Source of the DNA: Candidatus Hydrogenedentota bacterium
Lineage (GTDB): Bacteria; Hydrogenedentota; Hydrogenedentia; Hydrogenedentales; SLHB01
Direction: 5' to 3'
Assembly: GCA_022706165.1 (NCBI GenBank)
Contig: JAKJDA010000150.1
Location: 1 to 7,175 of the forward strand
Length of the DNA stretch: 7,175 nucleotides
The notes below the pieces were generated by a model. The model saw nothing but the letters and a program-made list of their open reading frames with translations, made no database searches and was not told where the DNA came from. Shown here piece after piece: positions 1 through 6,279 of the stretch. The position numbers were made by a program, and so were the translations under genes. Position 1 is the stretch's first letter. The number at the start of each line of letters is the position of its first letter.

Positions 1-750
1 GGCGTGCACATCAGCGCCGATCAGGATTTGTGCGTCATGGTGAACGGGCTGCATCACCTCCACATTCAGGCAATCGCGCCCGGCCTGCAGCCGGAAGAAA
101 TCTGGAAACGCCTGAACCTGGCAGACGACCAACTGGCGCGCCGCCTCGACTATACGTTCGATTCCAACCTGGGATATCTCGGACCGGAGCTCGCGCGTCT
201 CGGCACGGGCCTGCGGCTCAGCGTTTTGGTCCATCTGCCCGCGCTCGCGCTTGCCAACACAATCCGTTCCTTGACCCAATCGTTGCGCGACCAGTGGCAC
301 CTCCTCGAGGGAGCCTTTGGGGGAACACACGAAGCCCGAGGCGATCTGTATTGGCTGTCCAACCAATCCACCTTGGGCCGATCCGAGGACGAGATTGTGT
401 TTCACTTGGGCCACTTCGCCGGGATGATTCTTTCCCAGGAGCAAAGCGCGCGCGCCGTTCTTCAGGGCGAATCGCCGCGCAGTCTGGAAGATCGCGTGGG
501 ACGCGCGTGGGGCATGGCCCGCGGCGCCCGGTTGCTCGACTTCGACGAAGCGCTCGCCTTGCTGTCGTCGTTGCGGCTGGGACACGCCCTCGGCATGCTT
601 GAGGGGTGCGCCGTGCACCAGTTCAACGATCTCCTCCTCTCCGCGCAACGCGCCCACATCGAGTCTCGCAGGGGACACGATTGCGACGAGCTTGCCCTTG
701 GCGCCGAACGCGCCGATCTTTTCCAAAGCCTGTTTGCCGCGCACGGCTAA
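1..750 (+). CDS. mcsB: McsB-like protein (ATP:guanido phosphotransferase fold), 5' end outside window, probably catalytically impaired
   Basis: The frame is open from base 1 and stops at TAA 748-750, giving 249 visible residues; a full McsB is about 350, so the N-terminal portion lies upstream. Family blocks are clear in order: NGLHHLHIQAI, LGTGLRLSVLVHLPAL, SNQSTLGRSEDEIV, LEDRVGRAWG and LSSLRLGHALGML. Known McsB enzymes phosphorylate protein arginines and mark proteins for ClpCP. Here several catalytic positions known from arginine kinase are changed. The NEEDHLR block reads NGLHHLH, losing the catalytic Glu and an ATP-binding Arg. The CPTN block reads ELAR, losing the reactive Cys. The RG-x-x-GE block reads EGAFGG, losing another ATP-binding Arg and the second catalytic Glu. 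Only the Arg in LGTGLR remains. The C-terminal RDxxRA phosphoarginine-sensing motif is also not intact; LGAERA is the nearest match. Family membership is firm. Loss of kinase activity is inference. The mcsA and clpC neighbours, if present, are upstream and unseen. Confidence 0.85.
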   Translation, partial: GVHISADQDLCVMVNGLHHLHIQAIAPGLQPEEIWKRLNLADDQLARRLDYTFDSNLGYLGPELARLGTGLRLSVLVHLPALALANTIRSLTQSLRDQWHLLEGAFGGTHEARGDLYWLSNQSTLGRSEDEIVFHLGHFAGMILSQEQSARAVLQGESPRSLEDRVGRAWGMARGARLLDFDEALALLSSLRLGHALGMLEGCAVHQFNDLLLSAQRAHIESRRGHDCDELALGAERADLFQSLFAAHG

Positions 751-857
751 CCCGGATTTTTGCGAACGCCTTGTCCCGAATTCACGAGGTCTGCGCGAGC
801 AAAGGGACTGTTTTCGCCTCGGTCGATGCCACGGCATGGGACATTTACGGAGCGGCC

Positions 858-2084
858 ATGAAACACGTAATCATCGTAGGCGGCGGCGCGGCGGGCATGA
901 CGGCGGCAATCATGGCCGCGCGCCATGGGGCGCGGGTCACCGTGATCGAACGCATGCAGCGCGTGGGCAAGAAGCTTCTCGCAACCGGAAACGGACGCTG
1001 CAACCTAAGCAACCGGCGCCTGGACGCGTCGCGGTATCATGGTCGGCGGCCTGGATTCGTCGCGGGCGTCTTCGCCCGGTTTGGCCTGGAAGACACCCTT
1101 GATTTCTTCGGCGCGCTCGGCGTGGAGTTCATGGAAGAAAACGAGGGCCGGCTGTTCCCCGTCAGTCAGCAGGCCTCGAGCGTGTTGGATGTGCTGCGGT
1201 ATGAGATGACCCGGTTGGGCGTGGCCGAAGTCTGCGACACAATTGTCCAAACGGTCACATCCAAGCACGGCAAGCTCCGGTGCGTCTGTGGCAACGAGCA
1301 AACCTTCGAAGGCGACCGCGTGATCGTGTGCGCCGGCGGCAAGTCCTCCCCGAATCTCGGCTCCAACGGCGGCGGCTATAAGATTGCCCAGGCCTTGGGT
1401 CACGCCATCGTCGAGCCCTTTCCCGCGCTGGTCCAACTCAAGCTCGACGCGCCCTGGCTCAAGCGCATCGCCGGCATCAGCGTTCCCGGCAGCGCGCACG
1501 CCTGGATCGATGACAATCTTCGGCGCACGGAAACCGGTGAAATTCTCTTCACGGAATACGGCGTCTCCGGCACGGCCATCCTGTCGCTAAGCCGGACCAT
1601 ATCCGAATCCATGCTGCAGGGCCGATCCGCGCAGGTGCGGATCGATCTGTTCCCGGCGTTGACTCCTGGCGAGCTGACGGCGCTCCTCCAGCGGCGTTGC
1701 GCCCACGCGCCCTTCAAGCCCATTGACTTCAGTTTTGTGGGCTTGCTCCACAAGCGTCTCATTCAGGCGGCGTTGCAGTCCGCCGGCATTCAGGACGTGC
1801 AGCGGCCATGCGGCGAACTTTCGAGCGACGAGATCGCCCGCATCGCGGCGACGTTGAAGGCATGGACGTTTCCCGCCACCGGGACGCAATCCTGGATGTT
1901 CTCCCAGGTCACTGCGGGCGGCGTGGATGTGGACGAACTCGACCCCGCCACGCTCCAATCCCGCCTCGCGCCCGGCGTCTATTTCGCCGGCGAGGTGATC
2001 GACATCGATGGCGATTCTGGCGGCTACAATTTGCAATGGGCGTGGTCTTCCGGCGCGGTGGCCGGCATTTGCGCGGCATCGTGA
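858..2084 (+). CDS. HI0933/BaiN/YhiN-family NAD(P)/FAD-dependent oxidoreductase
   Basis: This 408-residue protein is of usual length for the HI0933-like flavoprotein family. An N-terminal FAD-binding Rossmann motif, VGGGAAGMTAA (residues 7-17), is followed by the ribose-binding Glu31 in VIER. The family signature GKKLLATGNGRCNLSN lies at residues 37-52. A second dinucleotide-contact segment reads VIVCAGGKSSPNLGSNGGG. The C-terminal signature block includes SQVTAGGV, YFAGEVIDIDGDSGG and YNLQWAWSSG, which closes the FAD site. The start is ATG 858 because GGAG at 849-852 sits five bases upstream and the Rossmann strand begins at once. The open frame reaches back to 606, but that would overlap the McsB-like gene and add non-homologous sequence. 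It lies 107 bp after the McsB-like gene, so it need not be co-transcribed. The protein is soluble. Its substrate is unknown: Clostridium BaiN was proposed to act on bile acids, and most family members are uncharacterised. Confidence 0.93.
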   Translation: MKHVIIVGGGAAGMTAAIMAARHGARVTVIERMQRVGKKLLATGNGRCNLSNRRLDASRYHGRRPGFVAGVFARFGLEDTLDFFGALGVEFMEENEGRLFPVSQQASSVLDVLRYEMTRLGVAEVCDTIVQTVTSKHGKLRCVCGNEQTFEGDRVIVCAGGKSSPNLGSNGGGYKIAQALGHAIVEPFPALVQLKLDAPWLKRIAGISVPGSAHAWIDDNLRRTETGEILFTEYGVSGTAILSLSRTISESMLQGRSAQVRIDLFPALTPGELTALLQRRCAHAPFKPIDFSFVGLLHKRLIQAALQSAGIQDVQRPCGELSSDEIARIAATLKAWTFPATGTQSWMFSQVTAGGVDVDELDPATLQSRLAPGVYFAGEVIDIDGDSGGYNLQWAWSSGAVAGICAAS

Positions 2085-2110
2085 CGCTGCCGGCATTTTC
2101 GCGCCGCGAT

Positions 2111-2137
2111 CCTTCCCGAATCCCCCGATTCGCAAGG
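2111..2137 (+). terminator. Hairpin after the flavoprotein gene, possible weak terminator
   Basis: CGAATC (2117-2122), loop CCCC and GATTCG (2127-2132) form a perfect six-pair stem. CCTT (2111-2114) and AAGG (2134-2137) extend it across a small internal loop. It begins 27 bases past the flavoprotein stop. No T-run follows, so intrinsic termination would be weak; the structure could instead belong to the flank of the candidate origin. Confidence 0.35.
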
Positions 2138-2168
2138 CCCAAAATATTGGCGTCACGAGATGGACGGG

Positions 2169-2181
2169 GCCGCCTTGCGGC
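2169..2181. repeat. Short GC hairpin next to the first DnaA box
   Basis: GCCGC (2169-2173), loop CTT and GCGGC (2177-2181) form a perfect five-pair stem. It ends one base before the DnaA-like 9-mer at 2183. It could help stop transcription entering from the left or be part of the origin structure. With a stem this short in GC-rich DNA, chance is also possible. Confidence 0.3.
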
Positions 2182-2182
2182 T

Positions 2183-2191
2183 TGTGGAAAA
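2183..2191 (-). promoter_or_regulatory. DnaA box, TTTTCCACA on the minus strand
   Basis: The + strand reads TGTGGAAAA, a full match to the relaxed DnaA-box consensus TTWTNCACA on the minus strand. The ten-base string TGTGGAAAAC recurs at 2381-2390. Confidence 0.6.
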
Positions 2192-2193
2192 CG

Positions 2194-2202
2194 TGTGGAT
2201 TG
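2194..2202 (-). promoter_or_regulatory. Weak DnaA-like box
   Basis: The minus strand reads CAATCCACA, two mismatches from TTATCCACA. It starts exactly 11 bp after the start of the stronger box at 2183, about one helical turn, in the same orientation. That spacing and orientation are what make it worth listing. Confidence 0.35.
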
Positions 2203-2250
2203 TTTGTCAATACCCAAAATTAATACTGGACCGCGTTTTAGAAATCGCAT

Positions 2251-2290
2251 ATTCAATATTTTATATACTTATTCATAACTTCTTTTTTTG
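2251..2290. other. AT-rich core, candidate DNA-unwinding element
   Basis: Only about 6 of 40 bases are G or C, with runs such as ATTCAATATTTTATATACTT and a T7 tract at 2283-2289. TTATTCATA at 2269-2277 is one mismatch from the DnaA consensus TTATNCACA. The core lies between the two best DnaA boxes. No promoter is expected here because both flanking genes end at this gap. Confidence 0.5.
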
Positions 2291-2311
2291 AAACGAGTTA
2301 CAGTCATATGC

Positions 2312-2320
2312 CCATCCACA
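2312..2320 (+). promoter_or_regulatory. Weak DnaA-like box
   Basis: CCATCCACA differs from TTATCCACA at its first two bases only. It sits at the right edge of the AT-rich tract, on the opposite strand to the other boxes. Alone it would not be called. Confidence 0.35.
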
Positions 2321-2380
2321 AGACGCCTCATTTGCATCGATATGTGTTTTGCGGCAAGTTAGGGATTTCCTAGAATGCCC

Positions 2381-2389
2381 TGTGGAAAA
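2381..2389 (-). promoter_or_regulatory. DnaA box, TTTTCCACA on the minus strand
   Basis: This is the second exact copy of TGTGGAAAA, 198 bp from the first and in the same orientation. It bounds the AT-rich tract on the right, before base composition returns to GC-rich. Confidence 0.6.
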
Positions 2390-2407
2390 CTTGCGATCCG
2401 GGGCTGC

Positions 2408-2449
2408 GGCTGACACCGCAATATATTGTGTCGGTCAGAAAAGCGACCG
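2408..2449. repeat. Overlapping hairpins downstream of the glycosyltransferase gene
   Basis: GGCTGACAC (2408-2416) can pair with GTGTCGGTC (2428-2436) around an 11-base AT-rich loop, using two G-U pairs in + strand RNA. Alternatively CGGTC (2432-2436) pairs with GACCG (2445-2449); this perfect stem also forms in the minus-strand transcript. Both lie just past the stop of the glycosyltransferase gene. They could mark its 3' end, but no minus-strand T-run follows, so a terminator call would be weak. Confidence 0.3.
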
Positions 2450-2463
2450 GAAACGGGCCGTTG

Positions 2464-3270
2464 TCAAGGCTGGGCGCTGCGGTTGTCGTATGGGTCGCTT
2501 GGCCTTTCGGGGCCGCCGCCCGCAAGCCGGCGCAGGTTCCAGAGTTTTGCGTATTTGGTGAAGACGGAAAAGGCGCCGAGGCCGCATAGAACCGCTCCGT
2601 GGTAGCCGTCGCGGAATCCCTGCTTGAGCAAATACATTTTGAGAAAGCGGCTGAACGGGCGCGCCGTGACGTCGAACAACGTGGCGCGCTTTCCCGATTC
2701 GAACAGGTCTTGGGCTCCCCACGACGTGAAGCGCTGAAAGGTAGCGAAGTATTCCTCGAAATTGCGCTTGTCGTCGTGGTACATCACTTGGTCGATCCGG
2801 CCGATCGTTCCTTCCACGGCCACGCGCGAGTGAACGCGTCGCGCGAGGTATCGGCCTTTGGCCGTGCGAAAGAGCCGCAGATTGTAGTCGCGCTGCCACC
2901 CGCAATATCCGATGAGTTTTCCGAAGAAATACGATCGGCGCCGGATGAGGTATCCGTCGCAACTGGCCGGGTCGTGGATGATGGTCCGGATGCGGGCGGC
3001 CAGCTCGTCGGACACCCATTCGTCGGCGTCTAGGACGAGGGTCCATTCGGTGTCGATTTGCGGGATCGCCCAATTGCGTTGGGCGGCGGCGTTGCAATAT
3101 TCGTGAACGACGACATGCGAGGAGTGCCGGCGCGCGATCGCATCCGATCCGTCGGTCGTGTTCGGGTCGACCACGCAGAAGAGGTCGTCCGCCCACGCTA
3201 CGCTCGCGAGGCAGCGATCAATTCGGTCGCACGCATTGGGCACCAACGTCAGGACGGTGATTGCGCTCAT
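2464..3270 (-). CDS. Family 2 glycosyltransferase, WaaE/KdtX-like
   Basis: This 268-residue protein looks like a nucleotide-sugar-dependent GT-A transferase. The N-terminus, SAITVLTLVPNACDRIDRCL, is the usual first strand and helix. ADDLFCVVDPNTTDGS (residues 27-42) is the nucleotide-binding turn. AAAQRNWAI (61-69) and the metal-binding DAD in LVLDADEW (78-85) follow. The second half, with RLFR, HSRVAVEG and FLKMYLLKQGFRDGYHG, resembles LPS-core WaaE/KdtX-like enzymes, which add sugars to cell-surface lipids or polysaccharides. No membrane-spanning segment is evident, so a cytoplasmic, membrane-associated enzyme is likely. ATG 3270 is chosen over ATG 3294 because AAGGA lies ten bases before it and homology starts there. 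It sits 48 bases after cimA on the same strand, so probably shares its transcript although its role is unrelated. Donor and acceptor are unknown. Confidence 0.88.
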   Translation of the reverse strand: MSAITVLTLVPNACDRIDRCLASVAWADDLFCVVDPNTTDGSDAIARRHSSHVVVHEYCNAAAQRNWAIPQIDTEWTLVLDADEWVSDELAARIRTIIHDPASCDGYLIRRRSYFFGKLIGYCGWQRDYNLRLFRTAKGRYLARRVHSRVAVEGTIGRIDQVMYHDDKRNFEEYFATFQRFTSWGAQDLFESGKRATLFDVTARPFSRFLKMYLLKQGFRDGYHGAVLCGLGAFSVFTKYAKLWNLRRLAGGGPERPSDPYDNRSAQP

Positions 3271-3280
3271 CTTCGCGCGT

Positions 3281-3285
3281 TCCTT
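3281..3285 (-). promoter_or_regulatory. Ribosome binding site fixing the glycosyltransferase start
   Basis: AAGGA on the minus strand lies ten bases before ATG 3270. It falls inside the longer frame from ATG 3294, which has no such motif in front of it. This favours the shorter protein. Confidence 0.5.
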
Positions 3286-3318
3286 GCGGATCATGCCGCT
3301 CGTCGAGGCGGCGCGGCG

Positions 3319-4902
3319 TCATTCATGGCCGCGCGAACGCAACAACTTGTACTCGATGCTGTCCACGAGGGCCTTGTACGAGGCCGAAATGATGTTTTCC
3401 GACACGCCGACGGTGTCCCAGGAGCATTCATTGTCCGACGATTCGATCAGCACGCGCGTCTTGGCGCGGGTGGCGGCCTGCGTGTCGAGAATGCGCACTT
3501 TGTAGTCTTCGAGGCGGATATCGGCCAGTTCGGGATAGGTCGGTTGAAGGGCCTTGCGCAACGCATTGTTCAGGGCGTCGACGGGGCCGTTGCCTTCCGC
3601 TGCGGTATGCATGATGGAGCCGTCGGGCAGCCCGATCTTGACGGTCGCCTCGCAGGTGGAGAGTTCGCCGGGATCGCGGCGATCGACGCTGACGCGAAAT
3701 CCGTGCAGATGGAAAAACGTGCGGTAACGGCCCGTTCCCTGGAGCACGAGCAGTTCGAGGGATGCGTCGGCTCCCTCGAACTCGTAGCCCTCGTTTTCGA
3801 GGTCTTTGACGCGCTGCAGAATGTGCTTGGTTTCCGGCAGATCGCGATCGAGAACGATCCCCAGGTCCGCCGCTTTTTGGAGCAAACTGGAACGGCCCGA
3901 CATCTCGCTGACGCTGATGTGGGTCCGATTTCCGACCCATTCCGGAACGATGTGCTCGTAACTGTATTTGACCTTGCCCACGGCGTCCGCGTGCATGCCT
4001 CCTTTGTGCGTGAAGGCGTCGCGTCCGACAAAGGGATCGGAATCGCGCGGGGCGGTGTTGGCCAATTCGGCGACCAGATGCGACAGGTGCGTGAGGCGCG
4101 CGAGTTGTTCGGAGGTTACGACCTCGACGCCCATCTTGAGTTGCAGGTTGGGGATGACCGAGATCAGGTTGGCATTGCCGGTGCGTTCGCCGTATCCGTT
4201 GATGGTGCCCTGAACGTGGGACGCGCCTTCGTGCACCGCGCTGAGGGTGTTGGCGACCGCGCAACCGCTGTCGTTGTGCACATGGATGCCGACGGCGGCC
4301 TCTGGAATGCGTTCCCGGACCGTGCGGACGATGCGGGCAATCTCCCACGGCAGGCGTCCGCCGTTGGTGTCGCACAGGCAGAGCACTTCCGCGCCCGAGC
4401 GCCAGCCGCGTTCCAGGGCGGTCAAGGCGTATTCCGCGTCTTCCAGGAATCCATCAAAAAAATGCTCGGCGTCGAGAAACACGCGGCGTCCCTGCGATAC
4501 GAGATAGGCGACGGACTCGTCGATGAGTTTCAGGTTTTCGTCCAGGGTGACGCGGAGGATTTCCTTGGCGTGCAGCGGAGAGGATTTCGCGAAGATCGTG
4601 ACGATTTCGGTGTCGGCGGCGAGCAGCGCCTTGGTGTTGGGGTCGTCCTCGACGGCGCAGCGCGGATGGCGCGTGCTGCCGAACGCCGCCATTTTGGCGG
4701 TGCGCAGATTCAAGTCTTTCGCGCGCGCGAACAGTTCCGCGGCTTTCGGATTCGAGCCGGGCTGTCCGCCTTCGACATACTGCACGCCCAAGGCGTCGAG
4801 TTCGCGGACAATCCGAAGCTGATCGTCGGCGCTGAACTTGATGCGCGGACCCTGGGCGCCGTCGCGTAGGGTAGTGTCGTAGAGTTCCACTTTTCTAGTC
4901 AC
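3319..4902 (-). CDS. cimA: (R)-citramalate synthase CimA
   Basis: CimA condenses pyruvate with acetyl-CoA to citramalate, the first step of the threonine-independent route to 2-oxobutyrate and isoleucine. The 527 residues match the long CimA type. The N-terminal TIM barrel has LYDTTLRDGAQ (residues 7-17, with the catalytic Arg-Asp pair), the metal-binding HVHND (207-211) and NGYGERTGNANL (235-246). FTHKGGMHADAV (297-308) follows in the linker region. Residues from about 395 to 525 form a LeuA-type allosteric dimerisation domain, with LPDGSIMHTAAEGNGPVDAL and EDYKVRI, which in this family senses the end product (usually isoleucine). The start is GTG 4902; AAAGGA sits six bases upstream and the catalytic strand follows within seven residues. 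It lies 33 bp after the ApgM gene and 48 bp before the glycosyltransferase gene. 2-isopropylmalate synthase is the main alternative, but the sequence pattern and linkage favour CimA. Confidence 0.92.
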   Translation of the reverse strand: MTRKVELYDTTLRDGAQGPRIKFSADDQLRIVRELDALGVQYVEGGQPGSNPKAAELFARAKDLNLRTAKMAAFGSTRHPRCAVEDDPNTKALLAADTEIVTIFAKSSPLHAKEILRVTLDENLKLIDESVAYLVSQGRRVFLDAEHFFDGFLEDAEYALTALERGWRSGAEVLCLCDTNGGRLPWEIARIVRTVRERIPEAAVGIHVHNDSGCAVANTLSAVHEGASHVQGTINGYGERTGNANLISVIPNLQLKMGVEVVTSEQLARLTHLSHLVAELANTAPRDSDPFVGRDAFTHKGGMHADAVGKVKYSYEHIVPEWVGNRTHISVSEMSGRSSLLQKAADLGIVLDRDLPETKHILQRVKDLENEGYEFEGADASLELLVLQGTGRYRTFFHLHGFRVSVDRRDPGELSTCEATVKIGLPDGSIMHTAAEGNGPVDALNNALRKALQPTYPELADIRLEDYKVRILDTQAATRAKTRVLIESSDNECSWDTVGVSENIISASYKALVDSIEYKLLRSRGHE

Positions 4903-4908
4903 GATGAA

Positions 4909-4914
4909 TCCTTT
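4909..4914 (-). promoter_or_regulatory. Ribosome binding site for the GTG start of cimA
   Basis: AAAGGA on the minus strand stands six bases from GTG 4902-4900. It supports a non-ATG start; there is no in-frame ATG nearby that keeps the LYDTTLRDG block. Confidence 0.6.
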
Positions 4915-4935
4915 CCCGCCGGATTTCCCCGGACG

Positions 4936-6174
4936 TCAGCCCGCGTAGGCAGCCAACGCCTCCGGCGTGATGGTTTCGAGGCGAAGGAAGGCCGGCGTCA
5001 ACCGGTGCCCTTCTCCAAGATACGCCTTCATGTGCCGCGCCTGTTCTTCGGAATAGCGCGTCGCAGCCCCCGGCATCACCCCGGCCCCGCACATAACGAA
5101 AGGAACCGGGCCGCCGGCGTGCGTCTTGGTGGCAATGGCCGTGATATGGTCGGGCGCAACGAGCAGGCGAGCGTCGCGGCGCGCCAGCGTATAGTCGAGG
5201 CACGGCGCAACGACTTTTCCGTCAAAATCCTCGATCGCCTGAATCTTGAGGTCGATCCGGCCTTCGTGGGCGGTTTCGTCCGGAGCCTCGACGTGAACAA
5301 AGACGAAATCGGCGTCTTCCAACGAATCCAGCGCGGCGGCGACTTTGCCGGCGTAGTTGGTGTCGAGATATCCGGTGGCCCCGGGGACCCGGATGACGCG
5401 CAACCCCGCGCAGACGCCGATGCCGCGCACCAGGTCGACGGCGGAAATGACCGATCCGGAAAGGCCAAAACGCTTCGGGTAGGTTTCCATGCGTGGCGCG
5501 CAGCCTTGTCCCCATAGCCAGATCGCGGTGGCGGCGGGTTTTCCTGCGGCGGCGCGCGCTGCATTGGCGGGATGCGCCGCAAGCGCGGGACGACACCGAT
5601 CGGCGATCTCGGCAAGCCATTCGGCGCCGGGGCCCTGGGGCAGGTGTGGCGCATACGGCTGCCCCGTGATATTATGGGGCGGCGTGCACGAAGCCCGGGC
5701 GAGATCGGCGATCAGCGCCTCGCCGGTCAAAATGGCCAGGTGGCGGTAGCTGACTCCGGCGTGAAAACGAATGGGCAGGCCGTCCACGGCGGCGTTCAAA
5801 CTCGGAATGATCGTGGCGGCTTCTTCGGAGGTGATGTGCCCGGAGGTAAAACTCTCCATGACCCCGTCCCGCAGCGTCACCAGGTTGCAACGAAACGCAA
5901 TCTGATCGGGATCGAGCGCGATCCCCATGCTGGCAGCTTCCAGCGGGGCGCGACCGGTGAACGTCTGATGGGGATCATAGCCGAAAAGCGAAAGGTTGCC
6001 GATGTCGCTGCCGGGGGGAAGGTCTTCCGGAATCGGGCAAAATTGCCCGACAAGGCCTTTGCGGGCAGCTTCGTCCATGGCAGGCGTGGAGGCGGCGTCG
6101 AGCGGCGTGCGATCGCCCAGTTCGGCCAGTGGATAATCGGCCATCCCGTCGCCTATGAGGACGAGGTATTTCAT
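4936..6174 (-). CDS. apgM: Archaeal-type cofactor-independent phosphoglycerate mutase (ApgM), possibly a homoserine kinase
   Basis: The 412-residue protein belongs to the alkaline-phosphatase superfamily, ApgM branch. Metal-binding Asp9 is in VLIGDGMADYP (residues 5-15). Ser56 in PGSDIGNLSLFGYDP is the expected phosphoserine nucleophile. HVEAPDETAHEG (294-305) and PDHITAIATKTH (341-352) supply the remaining metal ligands. All key residues are present, so an active enzyme is likely. ApgM interconverts 3- and 2-phosphoglycerate, but a subgroup has been proposed to be homoserine kinase in threonine synthesis. The direct cimA neighbour, 33 bp away, favours the amino-acid role; this is inference. 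The start is ATG 6174, with GGAG six bases upstream and the first beta strand following. The open frame extends to ATG 6258, but that adds 28 residues without homology and would use the promoter at 6249-6277 as coding DNA. Confidence 0.9.
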   Translation of the reverse strand: MKYLVLIGDGMADYPLAELGDRTPLDAASTPAMDEAARKGLVGQFCPIPEDLPPGSDIGNLSLFGYDPHQTFTGRAPLEAASMGIALDPDQIAFRCNLVTLRDGVMESFTSGHITSEEAATIIPSLNAAVDGLPIRFHAGVSYRHLAILTGEALIADLARASCTPPHNITGQPYAPHLPQGPGAEWLAEIADRCRPALAAHPANAARAAAGKPAATAIWLWGQGCAPRMETYPKRFGLSGSVISAVDLVRGIGVCAGLRVIRVPGATGYLDTNYAGKVAAALDSLEDADFVFVHVEAPDETAHEGRIDLKIQAIEDFDGKVVAPCLDYTLARRDARLLVAPDHITAIATKTHAGGPVPFVMCGAGVMPGAATRYSEEQARHMKAYLGEGHRLTPAFLRLETITPEALAAYAG

Positions 6175-6180
6175 GGGTGA

Positions 6181-6184
6181 CTCC
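6181..6184 (-). promoter_or_regulatory. Ribosome binding site fixing the ApgM start
   Basis: GGAG on the minus strand lies six bases before ATG 6174. It supports the short form of ApgM over the longer open frame that reaches 6258. Confidence 0.6.
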
Positions 6185-6248
6185 GAAGGGGATACTCGCC
6201 CGGAAAACGGACAAACCGTCTTCCAGGCATTTCTATCGAATGCGAAAA

Positions 6249-6277
6249 ACGATACCATAGGGCATGCGACAAGTCAA
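6249..6277 (-). promoter_or_regulatory. Sigma70-type promoter for the apgM-cimA-glycosyltransferase unit
   Basis: Read on the minus strand, TTGACT (6277-6272) is followed after exactly 17 bases by TATCGT (6254-6249). This is five of six matches at -35 and four of six at -10 with optimal spacing. Transcription would start near 6242, giving a leader of about 68 bases before ATG 6174. No other minus-strand promoter was noticed in the short gaps at 4903-4935 and 3271-3318, which fits a single three-gene transcript. Confidence 0.6.
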
Positions 6278-6279
6278 GA

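Larger units (their letters stand above)
2183..2389. other. Candidate chromosomal replication origin (oriC)
   Basis: The gap between two convergent genes needs no promoter, yet it holds a 100-bp stretch (2211-2310) that I count at about 28% GC, and a 40-bp core (2251-2290) at about 15% GC, far below the flanking genes. TGTGGAAAA (reverse of the DnaA box TTTTCCACA) occurs at 2183-2191 and 2381-2389, on either side of the AT-rich core, with weaker boxes at 2194, 2269 and 2312. G/C strand bias changes from C-rich to G-rich on the + strand across this gap, and rsmG with two parS sites lies about 4 to 4.5 kb to the right. These are the usual hallmarks of a bacterial oriC. There is no dnaA gene in the window, and the flanking genes point towards the gap, which is less usual. 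Function is inferred. Confidence 0.6.

Noticed and set aside
606..857. Upstream extension of the flavoprotein frame
   Set aside because: It overlaps the McsB-like gene out of frame and lacks homology; ATG 858 has GGAG and starts at the Rossmann fold.
1587..2210. 207-codon minus-strand open frame opposite the flavoprotein gene
   Set aside because: Antisense shadow; the + strand has the FAD-family C-terminal signature over the same bases.
2085..2463. Insertion sequence or phage remnant as an explanation of the AT-rich gap
   Set aside because: No terminal inverted repeats, target duplication or transposase fragment seen; the DnaA boxes explain it better.
2349..2561. 70-codon + strand open frame from the candidate origin into the glycosyltransferase gene
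   Set aside because: No ribosome site or recognisable domain, and it overlaps the 3' end of a well-supported minus-strand gene.
3058..4869. 603-codon open frame on the + strand opposite cimA
   Set aside because: It is the antisense shadow of cimA in GC-rich DNA; no recognisable motifs, whereas the minus strand gives a full CimA.
5005..6180. Two + strand open frames (5005-5517 and 5572-6180) opposite the ApgM gene
   Set aside because: They lie antisense to a protein with all its active-site motifs and show no family features themselves.
6175..6258. 28-residue N-terminal extension of ApgM
   Set aside because: The family starts at MKYLVLIGDG, a good ribosome site precedes ATG 6174, and the extension overlaps the promoter.
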